A stretch of 58,061 bases of DNA, taken from assembly GCF_001968835.1 (NCBI RefSeq), contig NZ_MRDE01000007.1, positions 1 through 58,061 on the forward strand. Direction: 5' to 3'. The notes under the pieces are model-generated. The model searched no databases and was not told the origin of the DNA. It saw only the letters and a list, made by a program, of their open reading frames with translations. A program made the position numbers and the translations under genes. This document shows, piece after piece, positions 8,468-15,586 of this stretch; positions within the stretch are counted from its first letter, which is position 1; every line of letters starts with the position of its first letter. The DNA is from Tersicoccus phoenicis. GTDB taxonomy: Bacteria; Actinomycetota; Actinomycetes; Actinomycetales; Micrococcaceae.

Positions 8468-9253
8468 TCAGTGGGACAGGATCTTGGACAGGAAGTCCTG
8501 GGCGCGCGCGCTCCGCGGGTTGGTGAAGAAGCTCTCCGGGTCGGTGTCCTCCACGATCTCGCCGTCGGACATGAACACAACCCGGTCCCCGGCGGTACGG
8601 GCGAAGCCCATCTCGTGGGTGACCACGATCATCGTCATGCCGCCCTTGGCGAGTTCGACCATGACGTCGAGCACTTCCTTGACCATCTCGGGGTCCAGGG
8701 CCGACGTCGGCTCGTCGAACAGCATGACCTTGGGCTTCATCGCCAGAGCCCGGGCGATCGCGACGCGTTGCTGCTGGCCGCCGGAGAGCTGGGCGGGGAG
8801 CTTGTCGGCCTGCGCGCCGACCCCGACCCGGTCCAGCAGACGCCGGGCCTCCGCCTCGGCCTCGGCCTTCTTGACGCCCTTGACCTTGATCGGGCCCAGG
8901 GTCACGTTCTCCAGGATGGTCTTGTGGGCGAACAGGTTGAACGACTGGAAGACCATCCCGACGTCGGCGCGCAGGGCCGCGAGGCCCTTGCCCTCGGCCG
9001 GCAGGGGTTTGCCGTCGATGCTGATCTGCCCGGACTGGATCGTCTCGAGCCGATTGATGGTGCGGCACAGGGTCGACTTCCCGGACCCGGAAGGTCCGAT
9101 CAGGATGACGACCTGACCGGCGGGGATGTGCAGGTCGATCTGCTTGAGCGCCGCGAAGTCGCCGTAGTACTTGTCGACGCCGGAAATGGAAACGAGCGGC
9201 GTCGAGCCGCTCGCGACCGGGTCGGACGTGTCGGGCCCGGGGTGCGTTGCCAT
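8468..9253 (-). CDS. gluA: Glutamate/polar amino-acid ABC transporter ATP-binding protein (GluA type)
   Basis: Cytoplasmic ATPase of the importer, 261 residues. Walker A is 'GPSGSGKST', the Q-loop '[14 protein letters not shown]', the signature '[15 protein letters not shown]', Walker B '[14 protein letters not shown]', and the switch histidine lies in 'VVTHEMGFA'. This is the polar-amino-acid-uptake class. The frame extends 28 codons further upstream, but ATG 9253 is preceded at exactly 6 bases by TACATT, a clear leaderless promoter pattern, and the extra residues are Arg-rich and unlike the family. It heads the gluABCD operon. Confidence 0.92.
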   Translation of the reverse strand: MATHPGPDTSDPVASGSTPLVSISGVDKYYGDFAALKQIDLHIPAGQVVILIGPSGSGKSTLCRTINRLETIQSGQISIDGKPLPAEGKGLAALRADVGMVFQSFNLFAHKTILENVTLGPIKVKGVKKAEAEAEARRLLDRVGVGAQADKLPAQLSGGQQQRVAIARALAMKPKVMLFDEPTSALDPEMVKEVLDVMVELAKGGMTMIVVTHEMGFARTAGDRVVFMSDGEIVEDTDPESFFTNPRSARAQDFLSKILSH

Positions 9254-9259
9254 GGAAGT

Positions 9260-9265
9260 AATGTA
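9260..9265 (-). promoter_or_regulatory. -10 hexamer of the gluABCD promoter
   Basis: TACATT on the minus strand, 6 bases upstream of ATG 9253. It implies a leaderless gluA transcript. A -35 box is not evident. Confidence 0.55.
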
Positions 9266-9398
9266 ACGGATCCGGTGTGACCCGCGCCGCACGCCCGGGA
9301 TCACGGCGTCGTCACGGCGTCGTCGCGGCGTCGTCACGGCATCGTCGCAGGCTGGCCACGGTGCCGGGTGGGGTGCGTCGATCGCGGCCCGAGGTGAC

Positions 9399-9404
9399 TA
9401 GCCT
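9399..9404 (+). promoter_or_regulatory. -10 hexamer of a leaderless promoter (LOG-family gene)
   Basis: TAGCCT followed by 6 bases and ATG 9411. No Shine-Dalgarno sequence is present in this interval, so a leaderless transcript is the simplest reading. Confidence 0.55.
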
Positions 9405-9410
9405 GAACGG

Positions 9411-10211
9411 ATGAGCGCTGATGTCGACACCTCCGCCGCGGACGACGACGACCGGTCCCGGCCGCGGCCGCACCGCCGGGGGCCGCTGGAGCTGCGGACG
9501 GACCCGGAGCCGCACGGCACCGCGGACGAGCACCTGCTGCAGAACGCGGACGGCGAGGACTTCACCCACCAGGACCCGTGGCGGGTGCTGCGGATCCAGG
9601 GGGAGTTCGTCGAGGGGTTCGGGGCGCTCGCGGGCCTAGGCCCCGCGGTCAGCATGTTCGGCTCGGCGCGCGTGGACCCGGGCAGCCGGGAGTACGAACT
9701 CGCCGAGCAGATCGCCTCCCGGCTGGCCCGGAACGGATTCGCCGTCATCACCGGCGGCGGCCCGGGCACCATGGAGGCCGCCAACAAGGGCGCCTGCGAG
9801 GCCGGGGGCCGGTCGGTGGGCCTGGGCATCGAGCTGCCCTTCGAGCAGGGCCTGAACGCCTGGGTGGACCTGGGTGTGAACTTCCGGTACTTCTTCGCCC
9901 GGAAGACGATGTTCGTCAAGTACGCCCGCGGTTTCGTGGTGCTGCCCGGCGGGTTCGGCACCCTGGACGAACTGTTCGAGGCCCTCACCCTCGTCCAGAC
10001 CCGCAAGGTGACCCGCTTCCCGGTCGTGCTGGTCGGCACCGCCTTCTGGGCACCGTTGTGGGACTGGGCGCGCACCACTCTGCTCGCCGAGGGCATGATC
10101 GCGGCGGAGGACCTGGACCTGGTCAGCCTCGTGGACGACCCCGACGACGCCGTCGCGGCTGTGCTGCGCGACACGGACCCCTACTCCGGAGCCGGCTCGG
10201 TCGACGTCTGA
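9411..10211 (+). CDS. LOG-family (TIGR00730) Rossmann-fold protein
   Basis: A 266-residue member of the LOG / lysine-decarboxylase-like family. The nucleotide-binding signatures are 'GGGPGTMEAANKGA' and 'LPGGFGTLDELFEA', the two hallmark loops of cytokinin riboside 5'-monophosphate phosphoribohydrolases. 'ARKTMFVKYARGFVV' lies between them. LOG enzymes release adenine-type bases from N6-modified AMP; the physiological substrate here is unknown, and the 'lysine decarboxylase' label found in databases would be wrong. An N-terminal extension of about 85 residues, rich in Asp and Arg, precedes the fold. The position after dapE matches Rv1205 after Rv1202 in mycobacteria, as I recall it. Confidence 0.88.
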   Translation: MSADVDTSAADDDDRSRPRPHRRGPLELRTDPEPHGTADEHLLQNADGEDFTHQDPWRVLRIQGEFVEGFGALAGLGPAVSMFGSARVDPGSREYELAEQIASRLARNGFAVITGGGPGTMEAANKGACEAGGRSVGLGIELPFEQGLNAWVDLGVNFRYFFARKTMFVKYARGFVVLPGGFGTLDELFEALTLVQTRKVTRFPVVLVGTAFWAPLWDWARTTLLAEGMIAAEDLDLVSLVDDPDDAVAAVLRDTDPYSGAGSVDV

Positions 10212-10246
10212 CGTCGGGTGTGCCGCTGGCTGGCATCATGTCCGGC

Positions 10247-10756
10247 ATGGAGCCGATGACCGACGATCGCACGACCGTGAGCGTCACCGTGGCCGAGGAG
10301 CGACCCGGACGGCACGAGCTCGCCCGGCTCTACGCGGCCGTCGGCTGGACCGCGTATACCCAGAACCTCGACCGGCTTGAAGCCGCCGTCGCCGGGTCGG
10401 CCTGCGTGCTCACGGCGCGGGAGACCGGCACGGACCAGCTGATCGGGCTGGTCCGCACCGTCGCCGACGGCCACACCGTCGTCTACGTCCAGGACCTGCT
10501 GGTAGCCCCGGACCACCAGCGCGCGGGTGTCGGCGGTGCCCTGCTCGATGCGGTGCTCGCCCGGAGTGAGCACATCCGTCAGATCGTGCTCACCACGGAC
10601 GACGAGGATCGCCAGCGCGCATTCTACGAGAGCCGCGGCTTCACCGAGGTGCACGACGTGCGTCCCGCCCCGTTACGGTCCTTCGTGCTCCTCCGCGAAC
10701 CCGACCGTGACGACCGACCGGACGACCGGGCGCCCGACCGGGCCGCCGACTCCTGA
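10247..10756 (+). CDS. GNAT-family N-acetyltransferase
   Basis: A 169-residue GCN5-related acetyltransferase. The acetyl-CoA pyrophosphate loop is visible as 'QDLLVAPDHQRAGVGGALLD' (R/Q-x-x-G-x-G/A form). 'RAFYESRGFTEV' near the C-terminus is the usual closing motif of GNATs with small-molecule substrates. The last 20 residues are an Asp/Arg-rich tail. The start is uncertain between ATG 10238, 10247 and 10256; I chose 10247 because CATCAT lies 7 bases before it, following the local leaderless pattern. The acetylated substrate is unknown. Confidence 0.78.
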   Translation: MEPMTDDRTTVSVTVAEERPGRHELARLYAAVGWTAYTQNLDRLEAAVAGSACVLTARETGTDQLIGLVRTVADGHTVVYVQDLLVAPDHQRAGVGGALLDAVLARSEHIRQIVLTTDDEDRQRAFYESRGFTEVHDVRPAPLRSFVLLREPDRDDRPDDRAPDRAADS

Positions 10757-10797
10757 CGTCGCGGCGGCTCCCAGCCCCGTCTGGCACCATGGTCAGC

Positions 10798-11169
10798 GTG
10801 AGTCTGCTGCTCGTCGTCCTGGCCCTGCTGGTGCTCGGCGCGGTCGCGCTCGTGGCGGTCGGGCGGGTGCCCGGTGCAGCGGTGCGCCGCGGCGCTGCCC
10901 TGCTGGGCCTGGACCGGCCGGAGGCGGAGGTGCTCGCCACGCCGGTGGCCACCGCACCGCCCGTACTGCTGGATCCGTCGGTCCCCGGTGAGCGACTGGC
11001 CGAACAGGTCGACGGCGTCCGGTTCGCGCTCGGCCTGCGCGGCTATCGGATGGAGCAGGTCGACGAGGTGCTCGACGTGCTCCGCGACGCCCTCGTGGCC
11101 CGAGACCAGCGGATCAACGAGCTCGAAGGCCGGCTGGCGGCCGACGGACCGGACCGCAGCCAGGCGTGA
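10798..11169 (+). CDS. Membrane-anchored DivIVA-domain protein
   Basis: A 123-residue protein with one N-terminal membrane segment (about residues 2-21) and a short DivIVA-like motif 'GVRFALGLRGYRMEQVDEVL' followed by a coiled-coil-like helix 'LRDALVARDQRINELEGRL'. Such proteins in Actinobacteria (the Rv1209 type, from memory) are thought to associate with the curved or growing membrane, but no function is established. GTG 10798 is preferred over ATG 10789 because CACCAT precedes it by 7 bases; either start keeps the membrane segment. Its TGA overlaps the start of the next gene by four bases (GTGA), so the two are coupled. Confidence 0.75.
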   Translation: MSLLLVVLALLVLGAVALVAVGRVPGAAVRRGAALLGLDRPEAEVLATPVATAPPVLLDPSVPGERLAEQVDGVRFALGLRGYRMEQVDEVLDVLRDALVARDQRINELEGRLAADGPDRSQA

Positions 11170-12554
11170 GCACTCCCCGACCCGACCGCCCCGACCCGGT
11201 GACCGACCCGGCGACCCGGCCGCTGACTCCCCGCAGCGGCTGGCCGCCGGTGCCGATGGCGGACCCGGCGGCCGACCGGGCGACGGCGACCGCCGACGCG
11301 CCCCCCGCTCCCCCGGCACCGGGGCAGTCACCACCGCCGGGGGAGGCGCCGGTACGGCGCGGGCGGAGGCTCGCGGTCCTGACCGGCCGGGCGAGAGCCG
11401 TCGTCGGCCGCTGGCCCTGGTGGCTGCAGGTGGGCCTGGTGTATGCGCTCTCCCGCTTGGTGACGGCCGGCGTGTTCCTCGCGGTCGCCCGGCAGCAGGG
11501 CGCCAACCCCTGGGGGCCCGCGCAGCCGGGCTACGGGCCGTTCATCAACTTCTGGGACAGCGCCTGGTACCAGCGGATCTTCGATCAGGGGTACCCGTCG
11601 GCCATTCCGCGCAACCCGGACGGCAGCGCCCAGGCCAACCCGTGGGCGTTCTACGCGGTGTTCCCGTTCCTGGTCCGGGGTCTTGCCGCCGTGACCGGGC
11701 TGGGGTGGACGACGCTGGCGTCGACGGTCGCGGTGGTCGCGGGACTGGGCGCCGTCCTGGTGATCCACCGCCTGTTCCGGCTCGTGGCCGGACCGGGAGA
11801 CAGCCTGGCCGCCGTCGCACTGATCTGCCTGTTCCCGGTGTCAGCCGTGTTGCAGATCCCCTACGCGGAGTCGCTGCACCTGCTGCTGCTCGCGGCCGGG
11901 CTGTACCTGCTGGCCCGGCACCGGTACCTGGCCGCCGCCCCCGTCGTCGTGGCCATGTGCCTGACCCGGCCCGCCGGTCTGCCGTTCGCCCTGCTGGTGG
12001 CCGTGCACCTGCTGCTGCGGTGGCGCTCCGGGGACTTCCCGTGGGCCGAGCGGGTTCGCGGTCTCGTGCTGCTGGCGGTCGCGACGGCCGGCGGCTGGGC
12101 GTGGCCGGTGATCGCCTGGCTGGTGACAGGGGAGGTCCGCGCCTACACGGACACGGAGACGGCCTGGCGGGGCGGCGGGCTCGTCCTGTTCGCGCCGTGG
12201 TTCGACACGGGCCGCTGGTTGTTCGGTCCCGTCTTCGGCCCGGTCACGGTGGTGACCGTCGGCGTCGTCGTCGCGGCGGCCCTGCTCAGCCGGCCGGTGC
12301 GGCGGCTGGGCACCGACCTGCAGGGCTGGTGCCTGTGCTACGCCCTGTACCTCGCGGCCGTCCTGCAACCGCAGACCAGCACCTTCCGGCTGCTGCTGCC
12401 GCTGTTCCCGCTGGCGCTCGCGGCCGTGTTCGTCTCCCGGTCTCGGGCCTACCGGATCACCCTGGGCGTCGCGTTCTTCGCGCTGCAGATCGTGTGGGTG
12501 GCCTGGCTGTGGCGCTTCAGCGAGCTGCCCGGTGGCGGGGACTATCCGCCGTGA
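11166..12554 (+). CDS. PIG-V-like integral membrane mannosyltransferase
   Basis: A 462-residue polytopic membrane protein with a Pro/Ala-rich N-terminal tail (about 75 residues) and roughly eight hydrophobic segments. 'FINFWDSAWYQRIFDQGYP' is the luminal/extracytoplasmic loop with acidic residue typical of GT-C glycosyltransferases. 'FYAVFPFLVRGLA', 'IPYAESLHLLLLAAGLYLLA' and 'CLTRPAGLPFALL' correspond to conserved patches of PIG-V/GPI mannosyltransferase II relatives. It probably transfers mannose from polyprenyl-phosphate-mannose to a lipid or protein acceptor outside the membrane; the acceptor is unknown. It is coupled to the DivIVA-domain gene by a GTGA overlap. Confidence 0.77.
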   Translation: MSTPRPDRPDPVTDPATRPLTPRSGWPPVPMADPAADRATATADAPPAPPAPGQSPPPGEAPVRRGRRLAVLTGRARAVVGRWPWWLQVGLVYALSRLVTAGVFLAVARQQGANPWGPAQPGYGPFINFWDSAWYQRIFDQGYPSAIPRNPDGSAQANPWAFYAVFPFLVRGLAAVTGLGWTTLASTVAVVAGLGAVLVIHRLFRLVAGPGDSLAAVALICLFPVSAVLQIPYAESLHLLLLAAGLYLLARHRYLAAAPVVVAMCLTRPAGLPFALLVAVHLLLRWRSGDFPWAERVRGLVLLAVATAGGWAWPVIAWLVTGEVRAYTDTETAWRGGGLVLFAPWFDTGRWLFGPVFGPVTVVTVGVVVAAALLSRPVRRLGTDLQGWCLCYALYLAAVLQPQTSTFRLLLPLFPLALAAVFVSRSRAYRITLGVAFFALQIVWVAWLWRFSELPGGGDYPP

Positions 12555-12628
12555 CCCGTTCCCGGTTCGTGCCGGTTCCGCGCTCGCCGATGGGCCGACG
12601 TCGGCAACGTGATTCGGACCACGGCGGC

Positions 12629-12634
12629 GATACT
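12629..12634 (+). promoter_or_regulatory. -10 hexamer upstream of the DUF3117 leader
   Basis: GATACT, 6 bases before the upstream-ORF ATG at 12641, matching the leaderless spacing seen across the window. Transcription would begin at or next to that ATG and give a leader of about 100 bases before DUF3117. Confidence 0.45.
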
Positions 12635-12640
12635 GGAATA

Positions 12641-12688
12641 ATGGAGCCGGTCAACCCCGGGTCCGCGCATCACGCGGCGGGACGTTGA
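12641..12688 (+). CDS. Candidate 15-residue upstream ORF in the DUF3117 leader
   Basis: ATG 12641 to TGA 12686-12688 encodes MEPVNPGSAHHAAGR. It has no Shine-Dalgarno site but lies 6 bases after GATACT, so it could be translated from the mRNA 5' end. Its 3' half overlaps one arm of a hairpin whose partner can also pair further downstream. Whether it is translated is unknown. Confidence 0.35.
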   Translation: MEPVNPGSAHHAAGR

Positions 12689-12714
12689 CCGCACGCCGGC
12701 GCCTGGACCGGCTC
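12644..12714 (+). promoter_or_regulatory. Leader RNA with two mutually exclusive stems upstream of DUF3117
   Basis: 12648-12655 pairs with 12684-12691 (8 bp), enclosing a 5-bp hairpin at 12663-12667/12673-12677. Alternatively 12644-12652 pairs with 12706-12714 (9 bp). The two stems share 12648-12652 and cannot form together. The second stem ends 12 bases before GAGGA at 12726-12730, the ribosome-binding site of DUF3117. Confidence 0.4.
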
Positions 12715-12740
12715 ATCGAGAGGGAGAGGACAGTACCCGC

Positions 12741-12917
12741 ATGGCGGCCATGAAACCGAGAACCGGTGACGGTCCGATGGAGGTTACCAAGGAAGGCCGC
12801 AGTTTGATCATGCGGGTTCCGCTGGAAGGCGGCGGCCGGCTCGTGGTGGAGCTGAACGCCGAGGAGGCTTCGACGCTGAAGGAGTGCCTGGTCGGCGTCA
12901 CCGAGCAGGTCAGCTGA
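12741..12917 (+). CDS. DUF3117 small actinobacterial protein
   Basis: A 58-residue protein beginning 'MAAMKPRTGDGPMEVTKEGR' and continuing 'MRVPLEGGGRLVVELNAEEA'. This is the highly conserved DUF3117 family found almost only in Actinobacteria (the Rv1211 type, from memory); its function is unknown. No membrane segment or signal peptide is seen. GAGGA at 12726-12730 lies 10 bases before the ATG. It is followed by a 17-bp perfect hairpin terminator. The long structured leader suggests post-transcriptional control. Confidence 0.88.
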   Translation: MAAMKPRTGDGPMEVTKEGRSLIMRVPLEGGGRLVVELNAEEASTLKECLVGVTEQVS

Positions 12918-12932
12918 CCATCTGATCGTTGT

Positions 12933-12969
12933 CGAAGGACGCCCGGCGGCCCCCGCCGGGCGTCCTTCG
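12933..12969. terminator. 17-bp perfect hairpin, bidirectional terminator
   Basis: 12933-12949 is exactly complementary to 12953-12969 with a 3-base loop. It lies between the convergent ends of DUF3117 (12917) and the O-methyltransferase (12999). It is the strongest terminator-like structure in the window. Confidence 0.85.
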
Positions 12970-12998
12970 CGTCCCGGTGCCGCGCGACGACGTGAACG

Positions 12999-13631
12999 TC
13001 AGCGGCGCACGGCCAGCAGCAACCCGTCGCCGGTGGACAGCAGGGCCGTGTGCAACCGTTCGTCCTCCCGCAGCGTCCGCTCGACGCGGCGCATCACCGT
13101 GGTCACCTCGTCCCGGGCGGCCGGATTGGCGACCTTGTCGTGGTTGAGCGCGTTGTTCACGATCAGCAGGCCCGCCGGCTTGAGCAGCCGGGTGGCCTGC
13201 TCGACGTAGGTGGGCGTGGACGGCTTGTCGGCGTCGATGAACACGAGGTCGTAGGCGCCGTCGGTGAGCCGGGGCAGCACCTGCGAGGCGCGGCCGGAGA
13301 TGGTCCGGGTGCGGTTGGTCGCGACGCCGGCGTCGGCGAAGGACTCGCGCGCGGCCTTGAGGTGGTCGACGTCGACGTCGATCGTGGTCAGCACCGCGGT
13401 GCCGGGCAGGCCCGCGAGCAGGGCGACGCCGGAGACGCCGGCACCGGTGCCGACCTCCACCACGGTCTGGGCCTTCGACGCGGCGGCGAGGACGGTCAGC
13501 GTCGCGGCCACACCGGTCGAGACCGCCGGTACACCGAGCTCGTGGGACCGCTCCCGGGCCCGCAGCAGCACCTCGTCCTCGGTGGGCAACTGCTCCGCAT
13601 AGGACCAGCTGGCCGACTTCTCCGCACTCAT
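12999..13631 (-). CDS. SAM-dependent O-methyltransferase (class I)
   Basis: A 210-residue methyltransferase of the catechol/caffeoyl-CoA O-methyltransferase type. SAM motif I is 'VVEVGTGAGVSGVALLAGL'; the acidic residue closing strand 2 lies in 'LTTIDVDVDHLKAAR'; metal-site residues appear in 'YDLVFIDADKPSTPTYVEQA' and 'GLLIVNNALNHDKVANPAAR'. The family normally needs a divalent cation, supported by the Asp and Asn-Asn positions. The substrate is unknown. The gene is divergent from sigE with a 210-base gap, as in mycobacteria (Rv1220c beside sigE, from memory). Confidence 0.87.
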   Translation of the reverse strand: MSAEKSASWSYAEQLPTEDEVLLRARERSHELGVPAVSTGVAATLTVLAAASKAQTVVEVGTGAGVSGVALLAGLPGTAVLTTIDVDVDHLKAARESFADAGVATNRTRTISGRASQVLPRLTDGAYDLVFIDADKPSTPTYVEQATRLLKPAGLLIVNNALNHDKVANPAARDEVTTVMRRVERTLREDERLHTALLSTGDGLLLAVRR

Positions 13632-13841
13632 GCGCTCACTCTCTGACCGTCCCGTTGTCCACCCGCGCCGGACGGGCGGGTCCGCTTCAGCCTAGGGCAT
13701 CGGCCCCGGCCCGACGGTGAAGCCAATTGCGCGGGCCACCGCGACCGCGGCGGGCGCGAACATCGGGGCCCCGCTCAGTGAACATCCAGTCTGATCGACC
13801 ACCATGGAGGGCGAATACAGCCGGAACGAGGGGGAGTGGAC

Positions 13842-14477
13842 ATGACGACCTCCATACGCACCGCGCGCGAGGACGCGACCTGGGTGGCGCCCTCGTGGGA
13901 CGACCTGGTCCGTGAGCACGGCCCACGGGTGTACCGGCTGGCGTACCGGCTGGCCGGTAACCGGCAGGACGCGGAGGACCTCGTGCAGGAGACGTTCATC
14001 CGGGTCTTCCGTTCCCTCGACACGTTCCAGCCCGGGTCGCTGGCCGGCTGGATGCACCGCATCACCACCAATCTGTTCCTCGACTCCGCCCGGCGCCGCT
14101 CGCGACTGCGGATGGAGTCTTTGGGTGAGGACGGCGCGGACCGGCTCGCCTCGACGGACCCGGGACCGGAACGCACCTTCGAGTTCGGCCACCTGGACGC
14201 GGACGTGCTGGCCGCGTTGAACCAGCTCACCCCGGCGTTCCGCGCCGCGGTCGTCCTCAGCGACCTGGAGGGCTACTCGTACGACGAGGTTGCCGACGCG
14301 CTCGGACTCAAGCTGGGGACCGTGCGGTCGCGGATCCACCGGGGGAGGGCGAAGCTGCGGGACGCGCTCGCGCACCGCGACCCGTCCCGGCAGCGGGGAC
14401 AGCCGGTCCCCGGCGACCGAACCGGCGTCCTGCCGGTGATCGCTCTGTCCCGGATACCGCGGGTCGGCCCGGCATGA
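13842..14477 (+). CDS. sigE: ECF RNA polymerase sigma factor, SigE-like
   Basis: A 211-residue extracytoplasmic-function sigma factor. Region 2 contains '[20 protein letters not shown]' and '[20 protein letters not shown]'; region 4 contains '[20 protein letters not shown]' and '[14 protein letters not shown]', the -35-binding helix-turn-helix. It recruits RNA polymerase to envelope-stress promoters in the related mycobacterial SigE. ATG 13842 is preferred over GTG 13836 because GAGGGGGA ends about 6 bases before it. The stop overlaps the next gene's ATG (ATGA at 14474), so that membrane protein is the expected regulator. The tail after region 4 (about 35 residues) is longer than typical. Confidence 0.9.
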   Translation: MTTSIRTAREDATWVAPSWDDLVREHGPRVYRLAYRLAGNRQDAEDLVQETFIRVFRSLDTFQPGSLAGWMHRITTNLFLDSARRRSRLRMESLGEDGADRLASTDPGPERTFEFGHLDADVLAALNQLTPAFRAAVVLSDLEGYSYDEVADALGLKLGTVRSRIHRGRAKLRDALAHRDPSRQRGQPVPGDRTGVLPVIALSRIPRVGPA

Positions 14478-15130
14478 TGAAGTTCCTGCGTTCGCTGGTC
14501 GTGCTCGGGGTGCTGGCCGGCATGGTGCTGGTCGGTGCGGCGTGGTATCTGGGCGGTCAGCGTCCCACCGGTGCGTCGGCAAGCGCTCCTCGTCCCGGTC
14601 TGGACGTCATCCTCGCCAACGGAGGTACGCGCACGCTCAGCAGTGGCGACGTCGAGTCTCTGCGCCGTGACGGATGGACCTGCCCCGACCTGAGCACGGC
14701 GGGTTACTGGCTCGAGTCCACCCAGCTCACCGAGCGGGGCGGTGAACCCGCCGTCGTCGCGGAGTTGCGCAGCACCGCCCACGCCGTCACCCTGGTCGAG
14801 CAGCACCCCGGCCCGCAGGGCAGGGGAGCGGCCCCGGTCGACGGCGTGACCGGTCGGCCGGTCACGGCCGAAGCCTACAGTCGGACCACCCGCGACGGGA
14901 TGGACATCTGGGTAGCGCGTTCCAGTTCGGGGACGGCGTCGACCGTCGTCTTCCGGGTTGCCGACTCGGTGTACTCGTTGCGGTCGGACACCTCCGCGGA
15001 CGATGCCGTCAAGGTCGCGTCCGTGATCGCGGCCGCCGACAGGGCGCAGGTCGATCGGTCGGCCCCTGCCGACGGCGGTGTGGTGGCCCGGGTGACCCGC
15101 GGGCTGAACCGCCTGCTGGGACAGCCGTGA
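14474..15130 (+). CDS. Single-pass membrane protein coupled to sigE; no zinc-finger anti-sigma domain
   Basis: A 218-residue protein with one hydrophobic segment at about residues 7-26 and the remaining 190 residues predicted outside the cytoplasm. Only about six residues precede the membrane segment, so there is no room for the His-x3-Cys-x2-Cys zinc anti-sigma domain found at this locus in mycobacteria (RseA, from memory). The outer part contains '[18 protein letters not shown]' and a C-terminal '[15 protein letters not shown]', resembling the extracellular sensor part of some anti-sigma proteins. It starts with a four-base overlap with sigE. It may regulate SigE indirectly or sense envelope state; this is inference. 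Confidence 0.6.
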   Translation: MMKFLRSLVVLGVLAGMVLVGAAWYLGGQRPTGASASAPRPGLDVILANGGTRTLSSGDVESLRRDGWTCPDLSTAGYWLESTQLTERGGEPAVVAELRSTAHAVTLVEQHPGPQGRGAAPVDGVTGRPVTAEAYSRTTRDGMDIWVARSSSGTASTVVFRVADSVYSLRSDTSADDAVKVASVIAAADRAQVDRSAPADGGVVARVTRGLNRLLGQP

Positions 15131-15164
15131 CGGTGCCGGGACGCGTGGACCGGCGCGGTGCCGA

Positions 15165-15170
15165 TAGGGT
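15165..15170 (+). promoter_or_regulatory. -10 hexamer of a leaderless tatB promoter
   Basis: TAGGGT, then 7 bases, then GTG 15178. It suggests tatB has its own promoter in addition to any readthrough from sigE. Confidence 0.55.
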
Positions 15171-15177
15171 GTGAGCC

Positions 15178-15564
15178 GTGCTGGGTATCAATGGCTCCGA
15201 GTTCATCGTCCTCGCCATCCTGGCCATCCTCCTGCTCGGCCCCGAGCGGATCCCCGAGTACGCCGCGCAGTTGGCGCGCCTGACCCGGGAGATCAAACGG
15301 GTCGCCACCGGCGCGCGGCAGCAGCTCAAGGAGGAGCTCGGCGACGACTTCGACGACGTCGACTGGCGCAAGCTCGATCCCCGCCAGTACGACCCGCGGC
15401 GGATCGTCCGGGAGGCCCTGTTCGACGACGGGCCGGCGGCGGCCGGATCGGTCGCATCGCCCGTGGCCCGTGCCTCAGCGGTGCAGTGGCCCGTGCCGAC
15501 GGCCGCCGAGCAGCCCGGACTGGCTCCCGGCCAGCGGGCGCCGTGGGACATCGACGCCACCTGA
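15178..15564 (+). CDS. tatB: Sec-independent protein translocase subunit TatB
   Basis: A 128-residue component of the twin-arginine translocase, which exports folded proteins. The N-terminus 'INGSEFIVLAILAILLLGPE' has the acidic residue before the membrane segment and the hinge Gly-Pro typical of TatA/B. It is followed by an amphipathic helix 'YAAQLARLTREIKRVATGAR' and a charged cytoplasmic tail with 'FDDVDWRKLDPRQYDPRR', a TatB-type feature. The gene lies behind sigE and its membrane partner as in mycobacteria, but the htrA protease gene that sits between them there is absent. Confidence 0.88.
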   Translation: MLGINGSEFIVLAILAILLLGPERIPEYAAQLARLTREIKRVATGARQQLKEELGDDFDDVDWRKLDPRQYDPRRIVREALFDDGPAAAGSVASPVARASAVQWPVPTAAEQPGLAPGQRAPWDIDAT

Positions 15565-15586
15565 GTAGGCGGCAACGAACGGCGCG

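Noticed and set aside
11328-12368. Coding frames opposite the PIG-V-like gene
   Set aside because: No recognisable domains; the plus-strand frame has the membrane topology and conserved motifs.
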